Below the pieces are notes generated by a model. It had not been told where the DNA came from. It saw nothing but the letters and a program-made list of their open reading frames with translations, and made no database searches. From Caecitellus pseudoparvulus (taxonomy: Eukaryota; Bigyra: Bicosoecida): a DNA stretch of 64,000 nucleotides. Location of the stretch: NCBI GenBank assembly GCA_965644315.1, contig CBFFRQ010000063.1:1-64000 (forward strand), written 5' to 3'. Each line of letters starts with the position of its first letter. The stretch's first letter is position 1. Made by a program: the position numbers and the translations under genes. Positions 1 to 10,428 of this stretch are shown in pieces.

Positions 1-50
1 CTCTGTAAGGAGAGTTTGAAGAGTGTTTTTTTTCTAGAGCTCAATTTTGC

Positions 51-246
51 GCTAGTGAAGTGAGTGGGGCGACTGCAATGCTAGTGAGAATGCATGCCCA
101 GAGGCACACTAGTGAGCGGGGGTGGTTGTGCTCGGTACTAGTAAATTTCGCTGGGCGAGGCGCTACTAGTACGGAGGGCCGCCCAGCGCACTACTAGCGC
201 ACCGCCCAGCTGGACATTTTTCCTAGTAGTACATTCTTCGCTAGCG
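51..246. repeat. Left subterminal CTAG-repeat block
   Basis: Eight or nine CTAG-cored motifs lie in about 200 bases: GCTAGTG at 51 and 80, ACTAGTG at 108, ACTAGTA at 137 and 175, then ACTAGC, CCTAGTA and GCTAGCG up to 246. In DNA this GC-rich fewer than one CTAG would be expected in that length. The prevailing orientation is the reverse complement of the right-hand block. Likely binding sites for an element-encoded protein (inference). Confidence 0.65.
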
Positions 247-359
247 CAACAAGTTCGGTCTGCCGTGAATCGATTGCATTGAAACACACCTTGACAACCT
301 GAAGAACAATGAAGTAGCTTCAGCACGGATGGCTCGGCGCCAGGTCGAGGGAGGGCATG

Positions 360-2401
360 TCAGGTTATCCTGGACACAATTTTGTGCGTAAGCACGGCCA
401 TCTCCGTCTGTACGTGGTGCTTCATGCGTAACGACGTCCACAGCATGGCCAACATACAGCACGCACGCACCTTGTCGTCAACGGTCAGGCTGCTCAGGTC
501 CCCACAATCAGTCACCCACTGCTTGTTCTTCACGTTCAAGCAGTCGACAGCAACGTTGTACGCAGCCTCCATCCATCGTAAGACAATCCTGGCCCCTTTT
601 GCCACATCTTCTGGGCCACTGAGCGCCGCTTCCAAACGCCTGAAGCTGGGGTCGAAACGGGGGCCGCTACTGGAGTCCTCGGATCCCCGGCGTTTGAAAA
701 CAGCCTTGATGGTGGTATGATTGACGATGGCCTCACGGGCAACGTTGACTTCCTGCAAGCACAGGCGGTGCCTTGATCGATCAGCCCTTTTTTTGCCCCT
801 CTCAGCCTGTGGCACAAAGAGAATGCATGAGAAAGGAGCATTCGGGCCCAGCATCACCTGTGCGGGTCTAGACTCACACACATACTTACCTTGGGCACCC
901 AACTGTGGCGGTACTCAGGGTCCTCGGAAGACACCTCGAAGAAGGCTGGGTCGTGGTCAAGCTGAATGCTTGCACCTCCGGTGCACTTCTCATGGACTGG
1001 CTCGTACTTCCTCTGCATCTCGTGCCACGGTTCGAACTTTCCTAGGCATTCCGAACTGCGCAATGCTCAGAAGTCTGCTATGCTGCGCTCCACGGACTCG
1101 GAAGGAGTCCTCTGGGCACTCACCTCGTGATTTTGGCGCGGCACTTGCTCCTGACATTGCTCATGGCGGCCTTCAGCCCGGCGTAACTCGCACTCTTGCT
1201 GCTCTTCGCCATGTCCTTCAGCGCGCAAAGCACGCCACCCCGCTCGGTAAGCTCCTTCTGTATCGAAACCTTCCTCGCTGCTGCTATCACGTTTTCGAGG
1301 CATTTGAACTTCCACGGTGCTGAGAACCTAGGGTCGTCTAGAGCCCGGCTCGTGGCTTGTGCTCCAACCGGCACCCCATCTCCCCCTTCCTCTGTGGCTC
1401 CAGCCACCTCTCGGGCAACGTTCTGCTCGGCCTCAACTGCCTCGATGGCTGCTCGTAGTGTGTCTACCAGGTTCTCGGGGTCTGCCAAGATGAACGAAGG
1501 GTTCTCGAGGATGAGGTCGACCACGATGCGGCGGGCTTCTGCCCTGAACTTTCGGGGCCATGGGATTGAGTCTGCGCCCCCACGGGCTCTAAGAGTTCAC
1601 CCAGCTGGTCTCCCCCACGAGCTCCACGTTTCTTGGAGTTCTTTGCTTCCTGCTTCTGCGTTAGTGGACCAACCATACCCACTACCTGTGAAGTTCTGAA
1701 TTGCCCCAGGCCAAGTGAGAGTTGGACAAGGGACATGGTGTTTGCGCTCCAAACGAAAACCTCGTTCAACAACTCGATGAGACGTTTCTCGCTGGGCGTG
1801 CCAATAGACTCAAGCAGCTCCTTCGCCGATTCAAGCTTCTCAGCAAGGTCAAGCGGCCTTGGTGCCTTGATCGGTCTGCAGCTCGCCATTGTATTTGCGG
1901 CGAAGGCTTCTGGGGAAGGGGAGCGGGATTGGTCCGGTCCAACGAAGCTTAGCAGTGGCCGTTAGAACGCTGTGGCTACCGTGACTGCAGAGCAGGTACG
2001 TACGAGCCGCAATGGCAGCACTAGAACCGCCCCTAGCTGTGCCGAATAGCTCCCTGTCATCAAGGCATGTGAGTGCGTTGGCATCACCTGCACATGATGC
2101 TAGGGTGGGGTGGGGAGGCGCTGCACGGGCGTCGATCCTGTGGCGCGAACCAGTACGTACCATTACCCTCCAGAACGTCAGGCACCCCAACGACGGACCC
2201 AGTGCAGTTGCCAGGGTGAGATGCCCAAAGCACAACATCCCGTCGACGTTTCCCGGCCATCACAGCTTTGGCAGCCGTGCTGCGGTTGAAGAGGTGTGCA
2301 GCCTCGAGGGGTGTGGCGATACTTAACGAAGCCACGACACTTGCCGTTGTGTCCCCTGCATCCTCGCTGTCAGAGCCCATTTCATCAAAGTGAAGTGACA
2401 T
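360..2401 (-). CDS. Transposon accessory protein of unknown function, six exons
   Basis: I do not recognise this protein. Six exons join with matching phases: 2401-2161, 2087-2004, 1909-1679, 1571-1124, 1055-890 and 806-360, giving 538 residues. Donors include GTACGT (twice), GTGAGT and GTAAGT; acceptors have pyrimidine tracts. The junction 1679/1571 is the least certain. The start is an ATG followed by an acidic N-terminus (MSLHFDEMGSDSEDAG). The middle is helical and charged, a basic KKR-rich patch opens the last exon, and the last 100 residues contain several Cys and Trp. It is transcribed divergently from the transposase and lies inside the same repeat-bounded element. By analogy with TnpA of En/Spm it may bind the subterminal CTAG repeats; that is inference from position only. 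No disabling mutation is seen. Confidence 0.6.
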
Positions 2402-2692
2402 GGTGAATGGTTGGGGTGGGTGTGCAACAAAAAGCGTATCTGAGGACTTGGTGGGTCTGAAAGTACATGCAACGGTGGAATGTCGAGACAGACTGGAAAT
2501 GCACTGGACGAGGTTGCAAGGCGCCTTCAATGCCCACAGCCCAACACACACCAACGACCAACATGAAGATGCTACGGCTGCCTGGCATTGTGTTGCGTTC
2601 TCGCCTCGCTGTGCGCGTTGCGTACGTACGGTAGGGGCGCCAACGCAAGCAACGGAACTCCGCCGGTGCCCTCACGCTACAGAAGACTCAGA
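2402..2692. promoter_or_regulatory. Shared divergent promoter region of the transposon
   Basis: The 291 bases separate the start codons of the two divergently transcribed element genes, so they must hold both promoters and 5' untranslated regions. A CGTACGTACG palindrome-like stretch occurs near 2618-2631. No TATA box is obvious. Confidence 0.4.
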
Positions 2693-5600
2693 ATGAGCGC
2701 CCGCTGCAAGCTCTGCAACAAGGAGTTCGACGACGAACGAGCTCTTGGCGGCCATATGGTCCATTGTCGTCGCAGGCGGATGAAGGCGTACAAAGAAGCA
2801 CAAGTCCAACGGCTTCGTGAGGTTCAGGAGCGGCTGGCTTCAGAAGCTCGAACTACTCGCCTTGAACGCAAGCGCCACCAGCAAGCCGCGGCGCGGCCTC
2901 AACATGATGTGGGTGCCAAGCGCATGGCAGCCGGGCACTCACAAGGGGGGGTCACCCTTTGCTTTGGTTGTTGAGCCTGTCGCCGCCACCGTCCAAGCCC
3001 AGATGGCACAGCCAGCTCTTCCCCAGCCAACCGGGGGACCACGAAAGCAACCCGGAGCAGCAAAGCACATCCCTCCACGCCACACCGAGCTGGTCGCCAG
3101 AGCCATAGCGCACGCTGATCGGCTGTCAGCACAGAGTGCGGGTAGTGGTGGAGGCATTGGAGGGGGCATGGGCCGGACCATACTCAAGTGTCTGCTGCGC
3201 TTCAACGCCAGCAAGAGTGTGCTGACGGAGATCATCAAGGAGCACAACAAGACGATCAAGACTTCTGAGGTGCTTCTTCGTCAGGAGCATCGCACAGCTC
3301 CACAGTGTCCCATGGTGCCAAGCATCGACAAGCTGCTGGAGATCGCCGCGGAAGGAACCCCCTCCCCGATCTCCATCACTGTACCTTTACCCAAGGGACT
3401 GGCAGGTGGACAGTGCGAAGTGCCTTCCATGCCACTGTGGGACGTGCTTATACGCACGGCTGCCGAAGTACCACTGGAGGACTTCGCCCCTCACCGAGGA
3501 GGTGGCGTCGCCAGTCCAGAGTGGTTCCCATCAACACTTAAGCTGCCAGCACACAATAGCGCTGCCATGAAGGTGAAAGAAAAGTTCCACTTTGCAGACG
3601 GGCTGGCGACAGCGCATTGGAGACGCATGAAGGACGCCTTGCAGCTACCGGGCGGTGGGGAGATCTCGCTCCCTGCCCCCCTCGAGGTTGGCCATTGTAG
3701 CCTCAGAGATCCGGTCAGCGTTGAAAAACAGTTCCGTCCATCCGAAGCTGGGGCGGCAGGACAGACATGGAGCCATCCATCCAATGGCGTCTTCCTGCGC
3801 AATGCGGCTGAACGCGCCAAGGCGCGCGGGGCGCTATCCATGCCGCTGGTCATTTTCATGGACGAAGTGCACCCTGATGGGGCTGGGAAGCATGCATTGT
3901 ATCCCATGATGCTCTGGCCGCTTGCGGGGATGCTGCCTCCATGCGCAAGGCGCACAGGGCAACATTGCTCGCCATGCCCCCGAGCCCAAAGAGACTTCCC
4001 AAGGATGACAACGTGCTGCGAGAGGCGGGCCTGACTTCGGCTGCGGCCACAGCACAAGCAGCACAGTCCATGGTTTTGAGCCTTGTCCTCCAACCCTTGC
4101 TCGCGATCCAGAAGATGGGCGGCATTCCCAAGGAGGTGACTCCAGAGCAGTCCCTTGCACTGAAGTCTGCTGGGTACAGGGTGTCACAGGTGACCGCACA
4201 CAGTCGCCCGAGGCAGCTGGTGGAGTATGTGCAGATGATGCCTTGCATTATCCAGCTGTCGGCGGACATGGTGGAAGCGTGGGATCAGTTTGACTTGCTC
4301 CATCGGCGGTGCGTGCAGTGTCGCTGTGTCCCCGGTCCACAGCTGTCCTCGCTGGCATCGCTGAAACACTGTCAGCTCAGGGTAGGGGAGAGGGAGCCGG
4401 CAGCGATGAGGCAGCCGCGGCCACTGGACATCGCAGAGGGGCACTCAGCGCGTGGGAAGCGGCTGAGAAGGTACTAGGAACCCGGCTGTGCTTCCTGAGG
4501 CCTCCAGATCCCATCCACGCGGCCGACACGGGGGCTGTAGCGGCCCGCTGCGAAAGGTTTGTCCTAGCTGCGATGACTGTCGGTCCAGGACTTGCTGCGA
4601 GGGAAGCACTCCTTAAAAGCCGATGGGAGGCCGTCAAGGGTGTGACCATAAACGGAACTCGGCTTGATGGAGGAAGAGCACTGCCATGGCGGCAGAATGC
4701 TGGGGGTATGATGCGGTCGGCCGAGCGCGTTAGCAGGGCGCAGTGGTTGCCACTCATCGTCGGACACAACCAAGACATTATTGCTGATCCCCAGCTGCAC
4801 ACCATGGTGCAAGTGCTGTGTCACTGTACACTGGTAGTACAGGCATACATGTATGTGCGAGACACACTGGACGAAGCGGCCCTGCTTGGCATGCAGGTTT
4901 GGCTAGCTCGGATGGTTGGCACGCAGGAGCTGATCGCTGAGCTTGTGCAAGAGGCAGCCTCCAAGTCCGGAGGGAGTAGTTTTTCATGCGACACCAGCAC
5001 ACACTATCCCAAGGCCCACGAGATACAGCACCTTCCTGCAGCTGTGGCAGGCTTTGGGGTAGTTGCAGCGCTGGACACTGACAACGGGGAGGGCCGGCAC
5101 CCCGCTCTCATCCGCCTGTGGAAGCTGTGCAACTCTGCGTTTGGGGCAGCCAATATGCCAAAGTTGTTGACGTACGCATCCATCCGCCGAGACATGCTGG
5201 TAAGCGAGGCATGGGTGACGAGCGCCTCATCACAGGTGGCTGGGGAAGAGCTTGCTTGCCTGCTGCAAGGCAGCCCGCTGCCAGAGATGCCGTACCTGTC
5301 CCCTGTAACAAAGGCTCGCGAGGTCCTCCGATCACCAATCACTGTCTGGCAACTGCTCGACAGGGAAGACAGTGGGCTGGCCCGCACAATCCGCGCAGCC
5401 TTGGAGCCCTGCGTGGCCGGAATGTCTCTGGATGGGGTCTTACCTCTAGGGGACGTGAATACCATGCTGCAGAGCGTCTCCAGCACAGTTGGTACTGGAG
5501 ATAGGATGGTGGGACAAGTACGGCTGTGCAGCACCGTCTTGATGTGCTTCCCAGGCGGGAACACGTCGACGCTGTGCTTCCCCGCTTTCGTGGTTGTGCG

Positions 5601-5952
5601 TGAGGAGCAGCAACAAGGGGCAGCCGCGCCAGCCATTGGGAGTGGGTTGTTCCGTGCTGTCGCTGCTCTTGTTGGTGATGCACCCCAGGACCATGAGAAA
5701 GATGCCTCGATTGAGGAGGTGGTGTTGTTGGGGACATTCTTGCACCCAGACGAGGCCCACGCATGTATAGCTGGATGGAAGTACGTGAACCCGCTGGATG
5801 TCGCCCCCCCAGCCAACGCAGTGGGTGGCAGTGTTCTCATCGCTCCAGCGGTGGTTCACCCCACAGTAGTGGAGGGGCACACTTACACAGAGGAGCCGGA
5901 TGGTGACCCGGTTCTCTTCTGGCTGCCGACCATCACAGCGCGGCAGCACTGA
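2693..5952 (+). CDS. Plavaka-like transposase, frame break near 3924
   Basis: Residues 5-25 form a C2H2/C2HC finger (C-x2-C-x12-H) with the motif ALGGHMVHC, as at the N-terminus of Plavaka transposases and plant Q-type fingers. Near 3850-3990 lies the family core: a strand ending in FMD (candidate first catalytic Asp), then KHALYPMMLW, then MRKAHRATLLAMPPSPK, matching the Plavaka pattern yPlylsiGN...RRAHR...P.PK. A THYPKAHEIQHL segment near 5008 also fits the family. Two of three frame changes are explained by GT-AG introns of family-typical size: 2909-3002 (94 bp, phase 0) and 4309-4403 (95 bp, GTGCGT donor). The third, near GGGG at about 3920-3924, has no good intron and lies in the conserved core. 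It looks like a one-base deletion, or a sequencing error. If real, this copy cannot make full-length transposase and would depend on another copy. Confidence 0.68.
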
Positions 5953-6473
5953 GCTTGTGAGAGCTTTGCGCCACACGCTGGCTGACAAGAGAAGTTCCAT
6001 GCTGCAGCACGGATGGACCACCTTTCATCAGGCCTCCCTCACATTTCATCCATGCCAATGCACCGAGCCTGTCTTGTGGCAGCGAACGTTGCGAAGCTGC
6101 GTGCGCCAGGCACTTGCATCACGGCGAAGCCGTCCAACACCGCTAGCACAAGCCCACCACAAGGCGCCAGGGCCGGCCAAACCTAAGCATAAGTCATGGT
6201 AGGTTTTCCAGGGGCCGGGGACCTGGTGGGAGTCCTACCCGGTTCCGCATGGGAGAGGCGCGGAGAACCCGTTAGAAGCGAAACGCCACACCAGTCGACG
6301 CAGGGCTCTTCCTAGCCCGATAGCATGATCATGGTCCAAACAAAAGCCGTGGTAGTTGTGAGACAACGATGAAGATGGCACACAGAGTCGAAGACTGCAC
6401 CAACATTGTGTTTATTGGTGTGTGTACGAGAGAGGTCTGCTCCACCCACAACGTCAGCTCGAGCTTGCTGCTG
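5953..6473. other. Transposon 3' non-coding region
   Basis: This stretch follows the transposase stop and precedes the dense repeat block. It contains no supported gene. A GC-rich, potentially folded segment at about 6200-6330 was inspected for tRNA or other RNA signatures and none was found. Confidence 0.4.
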
Positions 6474-6811
6474 CACTAGTACAGCTCACCTCACTAGTAC
6501 AGCTGGCCCTCGTGAATCCTGCCTACCGCGCTCACACTAGCGACGCTTTGGACAGGTCTGACGCACTAGCGCACAACCCACCCCTAGTGAACAGGGTGAT
6601 GTGCAGTTTTGGCAAACCCCAAGCACACTAGTATTTCACATCGCCTCTGCGGCTTTCAAGCACTTCACTAGCACGGACTTGACACTAGCACAGCTGACTG
6701 CGTGCACACTGACCCTCATGCTCACACTAGCACGATATTTTTCCATTGTCTTCGCACTAGTACAAGATTCTCACTTAGTAAAAAACACTTTGAACTTGCA
6801 AATTACTAGTG
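6474..6811. repeat. Right subterminal CACTAG-repeat block
   Basis: Nine copies of CACTAGT or CACTAGC are on the plus strand at about 6474, 6492, 6535, 6564, 6626, 6666, 6683, 6725 and 6755, spaced roughly 10-60 bases. Single inverted CTAGTG-type motifs occur at about 6583 and at the end (6805-6811). A shared CACTAGTACAGCT extension is visible in the first two copies. The array mirrors the left block, so it is read as the 3' subterminal region of the element. Confidence 0.7.
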
Positions 6812-6945
6812 GGCCATCCTCCAGTGACGGAATGCTTGCCTGCCACACAACCACGTTGACGCAACACAGGACAAAGGCGCTGGAGAGTACATCAAAACCT
6901 CTCAAGTCTCTACGTGCTGCTGCCTAGCGCAGACGCACGTGCGCC

Positions 6946-7995
6946 ATGGCTGCTGCACAGGGCACATCCCTGCAGCCCGAGGCGCTGCCGGGCACCTTGG
7001 GCAGCGTCGGCTTGCCCGGCGGAGAGGGCATGCGAGTGGCAGAGAAGGCTCAAGTGACCCTCGAAGACGGATCAACTGTTCGACGCGATGGTAGAGAATT
7101 GACTGTCCTTGTAGCTGGCGGGTGCGTGTGCGGGCGGCCGCGTGGCTCGAGGAAAGGGTCAGCGCACCAGGTGTCCGCTCTTGCAGAACCGTTGCGAGCT
7201 TTGCAGGGCCAGTGAGCTGGTGTTCCGAGGCAGCGTTCAAGGCACAAGAGCGACCCGACTTCACGAATCACCGGGCTGCAGTGCAGAAGCTGTCCAAGTC
7301 CTTGAACTGGGTCGGAAAGCGGATGTGAGGAGCTGGTGCTGCTGGTTGCCGCGACTCTCCTGCAGCAGCCTTCTCCTCCGCCCCACAGGTGGCAGCGAAG
7401 GTGGGTGAAGGTCAACGCCACCGCCATCACGTACTACAAAGATGAGAAGTGTGATAAGAAAGCAGGCGAAACCATCGCGGTGCTGCCGGGCATGTCGGCG
7501 CGGCTCGTGGCGCCGGACGAGGCAGTGCACGTGAATGCGTTCGAGAAGCCGGGGGCAGGCAAGACTGCCGAGCCTGTGGGGCGAGAGCACGTGGTAGCGC
7601 TCTTTGCTCCGCCCAAACAGGACCCCAGCGTGTCGTTCACTCGCCGGATGAGCCTGGGCGCCAACGCCTCGGACCGGGCAGTAGCTGAAGCTCCAGTTTC
7701 AATGGCAGGAGCACGGACCTTTTACTTTCAGACCGAGTCGGCAGAGGCGGCGCAGGCGCTGGCAGATGCAATCAACTCGAATGTGACGGCGTACATGGCC
7801 TCCCCGGCGGCCCGAGACAGGCTCGTGCGGATGGCTGCGAGCCACCTCGCCGCCGCCGGCATTGACACCTCGGCTGTCGATGTCGCAGCGGCGTTGGACG
7901 GCCTCTTTGCTCCAACAAGCGAAGACAGTGGCACGCTCTCTGAGCCGCCAAGCCAAGGGTTGGGCCCAGCGAAGCCTGGCAACCCTTTTGCGTAG
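6946..7995 (+). CDS. PH-domain protein
   Basis: Three exons (6946-7121, 7187-7324, 7389-7995) with 65- and 64-bp introns give 306 residues. A pleckstrin-homology domain spans about residues 95-220. Its first strand is built across the second intron (WVGKRM joined to WQRRWVKV), followed by the typical ITYYKDEK strand. The C-terminal helix is near TFYFQTESAEAAQALADAI. A loop of about 60 residues is inserted between strands. The first 90 residues and the Ser/Pro/Gly tail look disordered. PH domains usually bind phosphoinositides or proteins at membranes; the partner here is unknown. It starts 135 bases from the predicted transposon end, so its upstream promoter space is partly replaced by the insertion. 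Confidence 0.7.
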
Positions 7996-8323
7996 ACCTG
8001 GGCAGCGTCACTGAGCGAGAGACTACGGGAAACAGTGAAAAAGTCGACATGCTCAGCCAGCAGTCGGGGTGGGATCAGGTGGGTCAGAACCTGGCCCCTT
8101 TGCTATGCTGGGGCGGCAAGCAGGGCGCAGAGCGCACGGCAAGGCCACTGTGATAGCTGCGCAGTTGTGTGCGATACTAACCGAAGAGCATGTGAAAGCA
8201 TGCAGGCCGGGTGGACAAAAAGCGTTCAAGCAGGCGCCCAATCGCACCTTGAGCCTTGAACCCCGAAAATCCACCGGTTTTGGTTGCGCATTCCCCGTTT
8301 TTTGGTTTTGCACTGGTGGCAGC
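7996..8323. other. Intergenic region, nothing recognised
   Basis: About 330 bases lie between the PH-domain gene and the photolyase start. They should hold the 3' end of the first and the promoter of the second. A T-rich stretch (8298-8311) precedes the photolyase ATG. No gene or RNA is seen. Confidence 0.4.
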
Positions 8324-10112
8324 ATGGCGGCCGCAGCGTCAGGCAGCACCAAGCGAAAGCGGGGTGACCAAGGCAGCCCAGCTTCGCCGCCAACTTCGCC
8401 TGCCACAGCGACAGTGCCCAGCATGGCAAGCAGCTTTGACACCTCTCGTGTTCGGGCTGTGAACGGCGTTGAGCTTGACGCCTCGGCCATGTCAGGGCCA
8501 GTGGTGTACTGTGCGCGGCGAATGTGACGTCACAGCGCTGACCGCCCCTCGCGCGCACTGGCCATGCCTTCGCGTACCTACGTAGGGATGTCAAGGGATC
8601 AGCGAGCAGATGATAATTGGGCACTGCTTTACGCCCAAGACCGAGCCATAACAGCCGGTGTCCCACTGGGTGCGGCCCAGCGCAGCCCGGCGTGGTGGTC
8701 CAACTTCCGCAACCTGCCCCTTGTCCATGCTTGCAGTGGTGGTGTTCAACTTGGTGGAGGAGTTCCTGGAAGGCACCATTCGCCAATTTGGCTTCATGCT
8801 GAAGGGTCTTCGTGAAGGTGCGGCGCGCCTTGCGAAGGCTTCGGTTGGCGGAAGCGCACGATGCCTCTCCCCTCTTCTCGTCACAGTTGCGTCGGACTTG
8901 GAGGGCAAAGAGGTCCCATTCGTCATGCTGCGAGGCCAAGCTCAGGAAACTGTCCCCGATTTCAGTTCCAGAGTGTCGGCTTCTCTCGTCGTGTCTGACT
9001 TTTCCGCAGTGCGCATCGGCACCGTTTGGCGTCGCGGGGTGGGGTCCGCCTTGCAAGCAGCTGGCATCCCACTGCATGAGGTGGACGCCCACAACATCGT
9101 GCCCGTCTGGCACGCATCACCGAAGCTGGAGTATGCTGCTCGAACCCTGCGCAGCAAGCTGCATGCACAGCTGCCTGCGTACTTGACAGCCTTCCCAGAC
9201 CTGCAGCGGCACCCCATCCCGTGGGAGGACTGCTCAGCCGGCAGCGCGCTGCCTCGGTACCAACCCTACTCCATGAAAGGCGAGGAGGAATCCAAAGTGA
9301 TTGACTGGGATGCGGTCACTGCTAGTCTCTCAGTGGACCGCAGTGTGCCGGAGGTTGCCCAGTTCACACCGGGCCCAGCAGCTGGCCGTGCAGCGCTCGC
9401 CGCCTTCGTCGCTGATTTGAAAGGCTACGCTGCCACACGGAATGACCCAGTGCATGGGAAGCAGTCAGAGCTGTCTCCGTGGTTTCACTTTGGCAACCTG
9501 GCTCCACAGCGGGCGGCACTGGACGTGTCTGCGGCCCGTTCCGGCTCCAACGGCAAGGATGTGGATGCCTTCATTGAGGAGGCTGTCGTGCGCAGAGAGC
9601 TGTCTGACAACTACTGCTACTACAACAACGACGGGTACGACCGCCTGGACGGTCTGTACCCGCAGTTTGGCAACAAGTCCTGGGCCCAGGAGTCACTCGC
9701 AGCCCATGCCGGGGACAAGCGGGAAGTCACGTACACCCAGGATGAACTGGAGCAGGGCCAGACCACTGACGACCTGTGGAACGCGGCCCAACTGCAAATG
9801 GTACATGGTGGCAAGATGCAAGGCTTCATGCGCATGTACTGGGCGAAGAAGATCCTGGAGTGGACGCCGTCCCCAGAGGAAGCCCTTCGCATCGCGATCT
9901 ACCTGAACGACCGGTACTCTCTGGATGGCCGGGACCCCAACGGGTACGTGGGCTGCGCATGGTCCATTGGCGGTGTGCATGACCAGGGCTGGCGTGAGCG
10001 GCCTGTCTTTGGCAAAGTGCGGTACATGAACTACGCCGGCTGCTCCCGCAAGTTCGACATTCAAGCGTACATCAGGAAGGTGAAGAGCATGGTCAAGAAG
10101 ATACGGAAGTAG
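8324..10112 (+). CDS. PHR2: Class II CPD photolyase
   Basis: Deoxyribodipyrimidine photolyase, a flavoprotein that splits UV-induced cyclobutane pyrimidine dimers using light. Four exons (8324-8510, 8586-8669, 8737-8817, 8887-10112) give 525 residues. Splicing rebuilds family sequence exactly: GPVVYW|MSRDQRADDNWALLYA, then PLV|VVFNLVEEF, then LKGLREV|ASDLEGKEVPF. The third intron (8818-8886) is 69 bp with no stop, so an unspliced frame reads through it. The C-terminal catalytic half carries the class II signatures: YWAKKILEWTPSPEEAL, then YLNDRYSLDGRDPNGYVGC, then WSIGGVHDQGWRERPVFGKV. The KR-rich segment at residues 10-15 could act as a nuclear signal. Class II enzymes occur in animals, plants, algae and many protists. 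Identification is secure. Confidence 0.95.
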
Positions 10113-10428
10113 GTGCTTGAGATGTGCTGCTCCGCATGCATCGCGTACTTGCTGCAGTGAGCAAACCTGGCATTCCTCAGCCTGGTTCAAACGATGGCCG
10201 AGAAGGAGTGGGAGGGATTACGCGGAGCACTTGAGACCACGGGAGCCCACAATCCAAACCTCCAAGAACCATCATGATCCCTAGCTTGCCTCAATTAGGC
10301 AAGAAGCGACTGCGACGTGCCCAAGGCCGCTGTGCCACCCGATCCATCCAGTCCACGGCCCACCATCTTTGCGAGAGAGGCGCATCGAGTACAAGCAACG
10401 CCTGCGACGGCCTGTCCGGTTCCGTATC
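10113..10428. other. Intergenic region, nothing recognised
   Basis: About 315 bases between the photolyase stop and the Rab start codon. It must hold the photolyase 3' end and the Rab promoter. No ORF, repeat or RNA stands out. Confidence 0.4.

Larger units (their letters stand above)
1..6811. mobile_element. CMC/Plavaka-like DNA transposon, left end outside window
   Basis: Two divergently transcribed genes (360-2401 minus, 2693-5952 plus) are flanked on both sides by blocks rich in CTAG-cored heptamers: GCTAGTG/ACTAGTA type at 51-246 and CACTAGT/CACTAGC type at 6474-6761. The blocks are in opposite orientation, as expected for transposase-binding subterminal repeats. The right boundary is put at 6811 because the last motif ends in TAGTG, the typical 3' end of CACTA-type elements; this is inference. 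The left terminus (expected to begin CACTA) is not in the window, so target-site duplication cannot be checked. The plus-strand gene encodes a transposase resembling Plavaka elements, which belong with the CACTA/KDZ assemblage. Layout of one transposase gene plus one accessory gene recalls TnpD/TnpA of En/Spm. The accessory gene looks intact; the transposase has one frame break. Confidence 0.7.

Noticed and set aside
2909-3002. Frameshift in the G7 run near 2945
   Set aside because: A 94-bp GT-AG intron with matching phase explains the frame change without any mutation.
6190-6340. Possible tRNA or structured RNA after the transposase (GGTTCCGC, CCCGTTAGAAGC)
   Set aside because: No cloverleaf, no A/B box pair and no match to a known RNA that I can recall; more likely transposon 3' UTR.
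1-6811. Endogenous virophage or giant-virus element
   Set aside because: No capsid, ATPase, protease or polymerase B gene; composition matches the host; the proteins and end repeats fit a DNA transposon.
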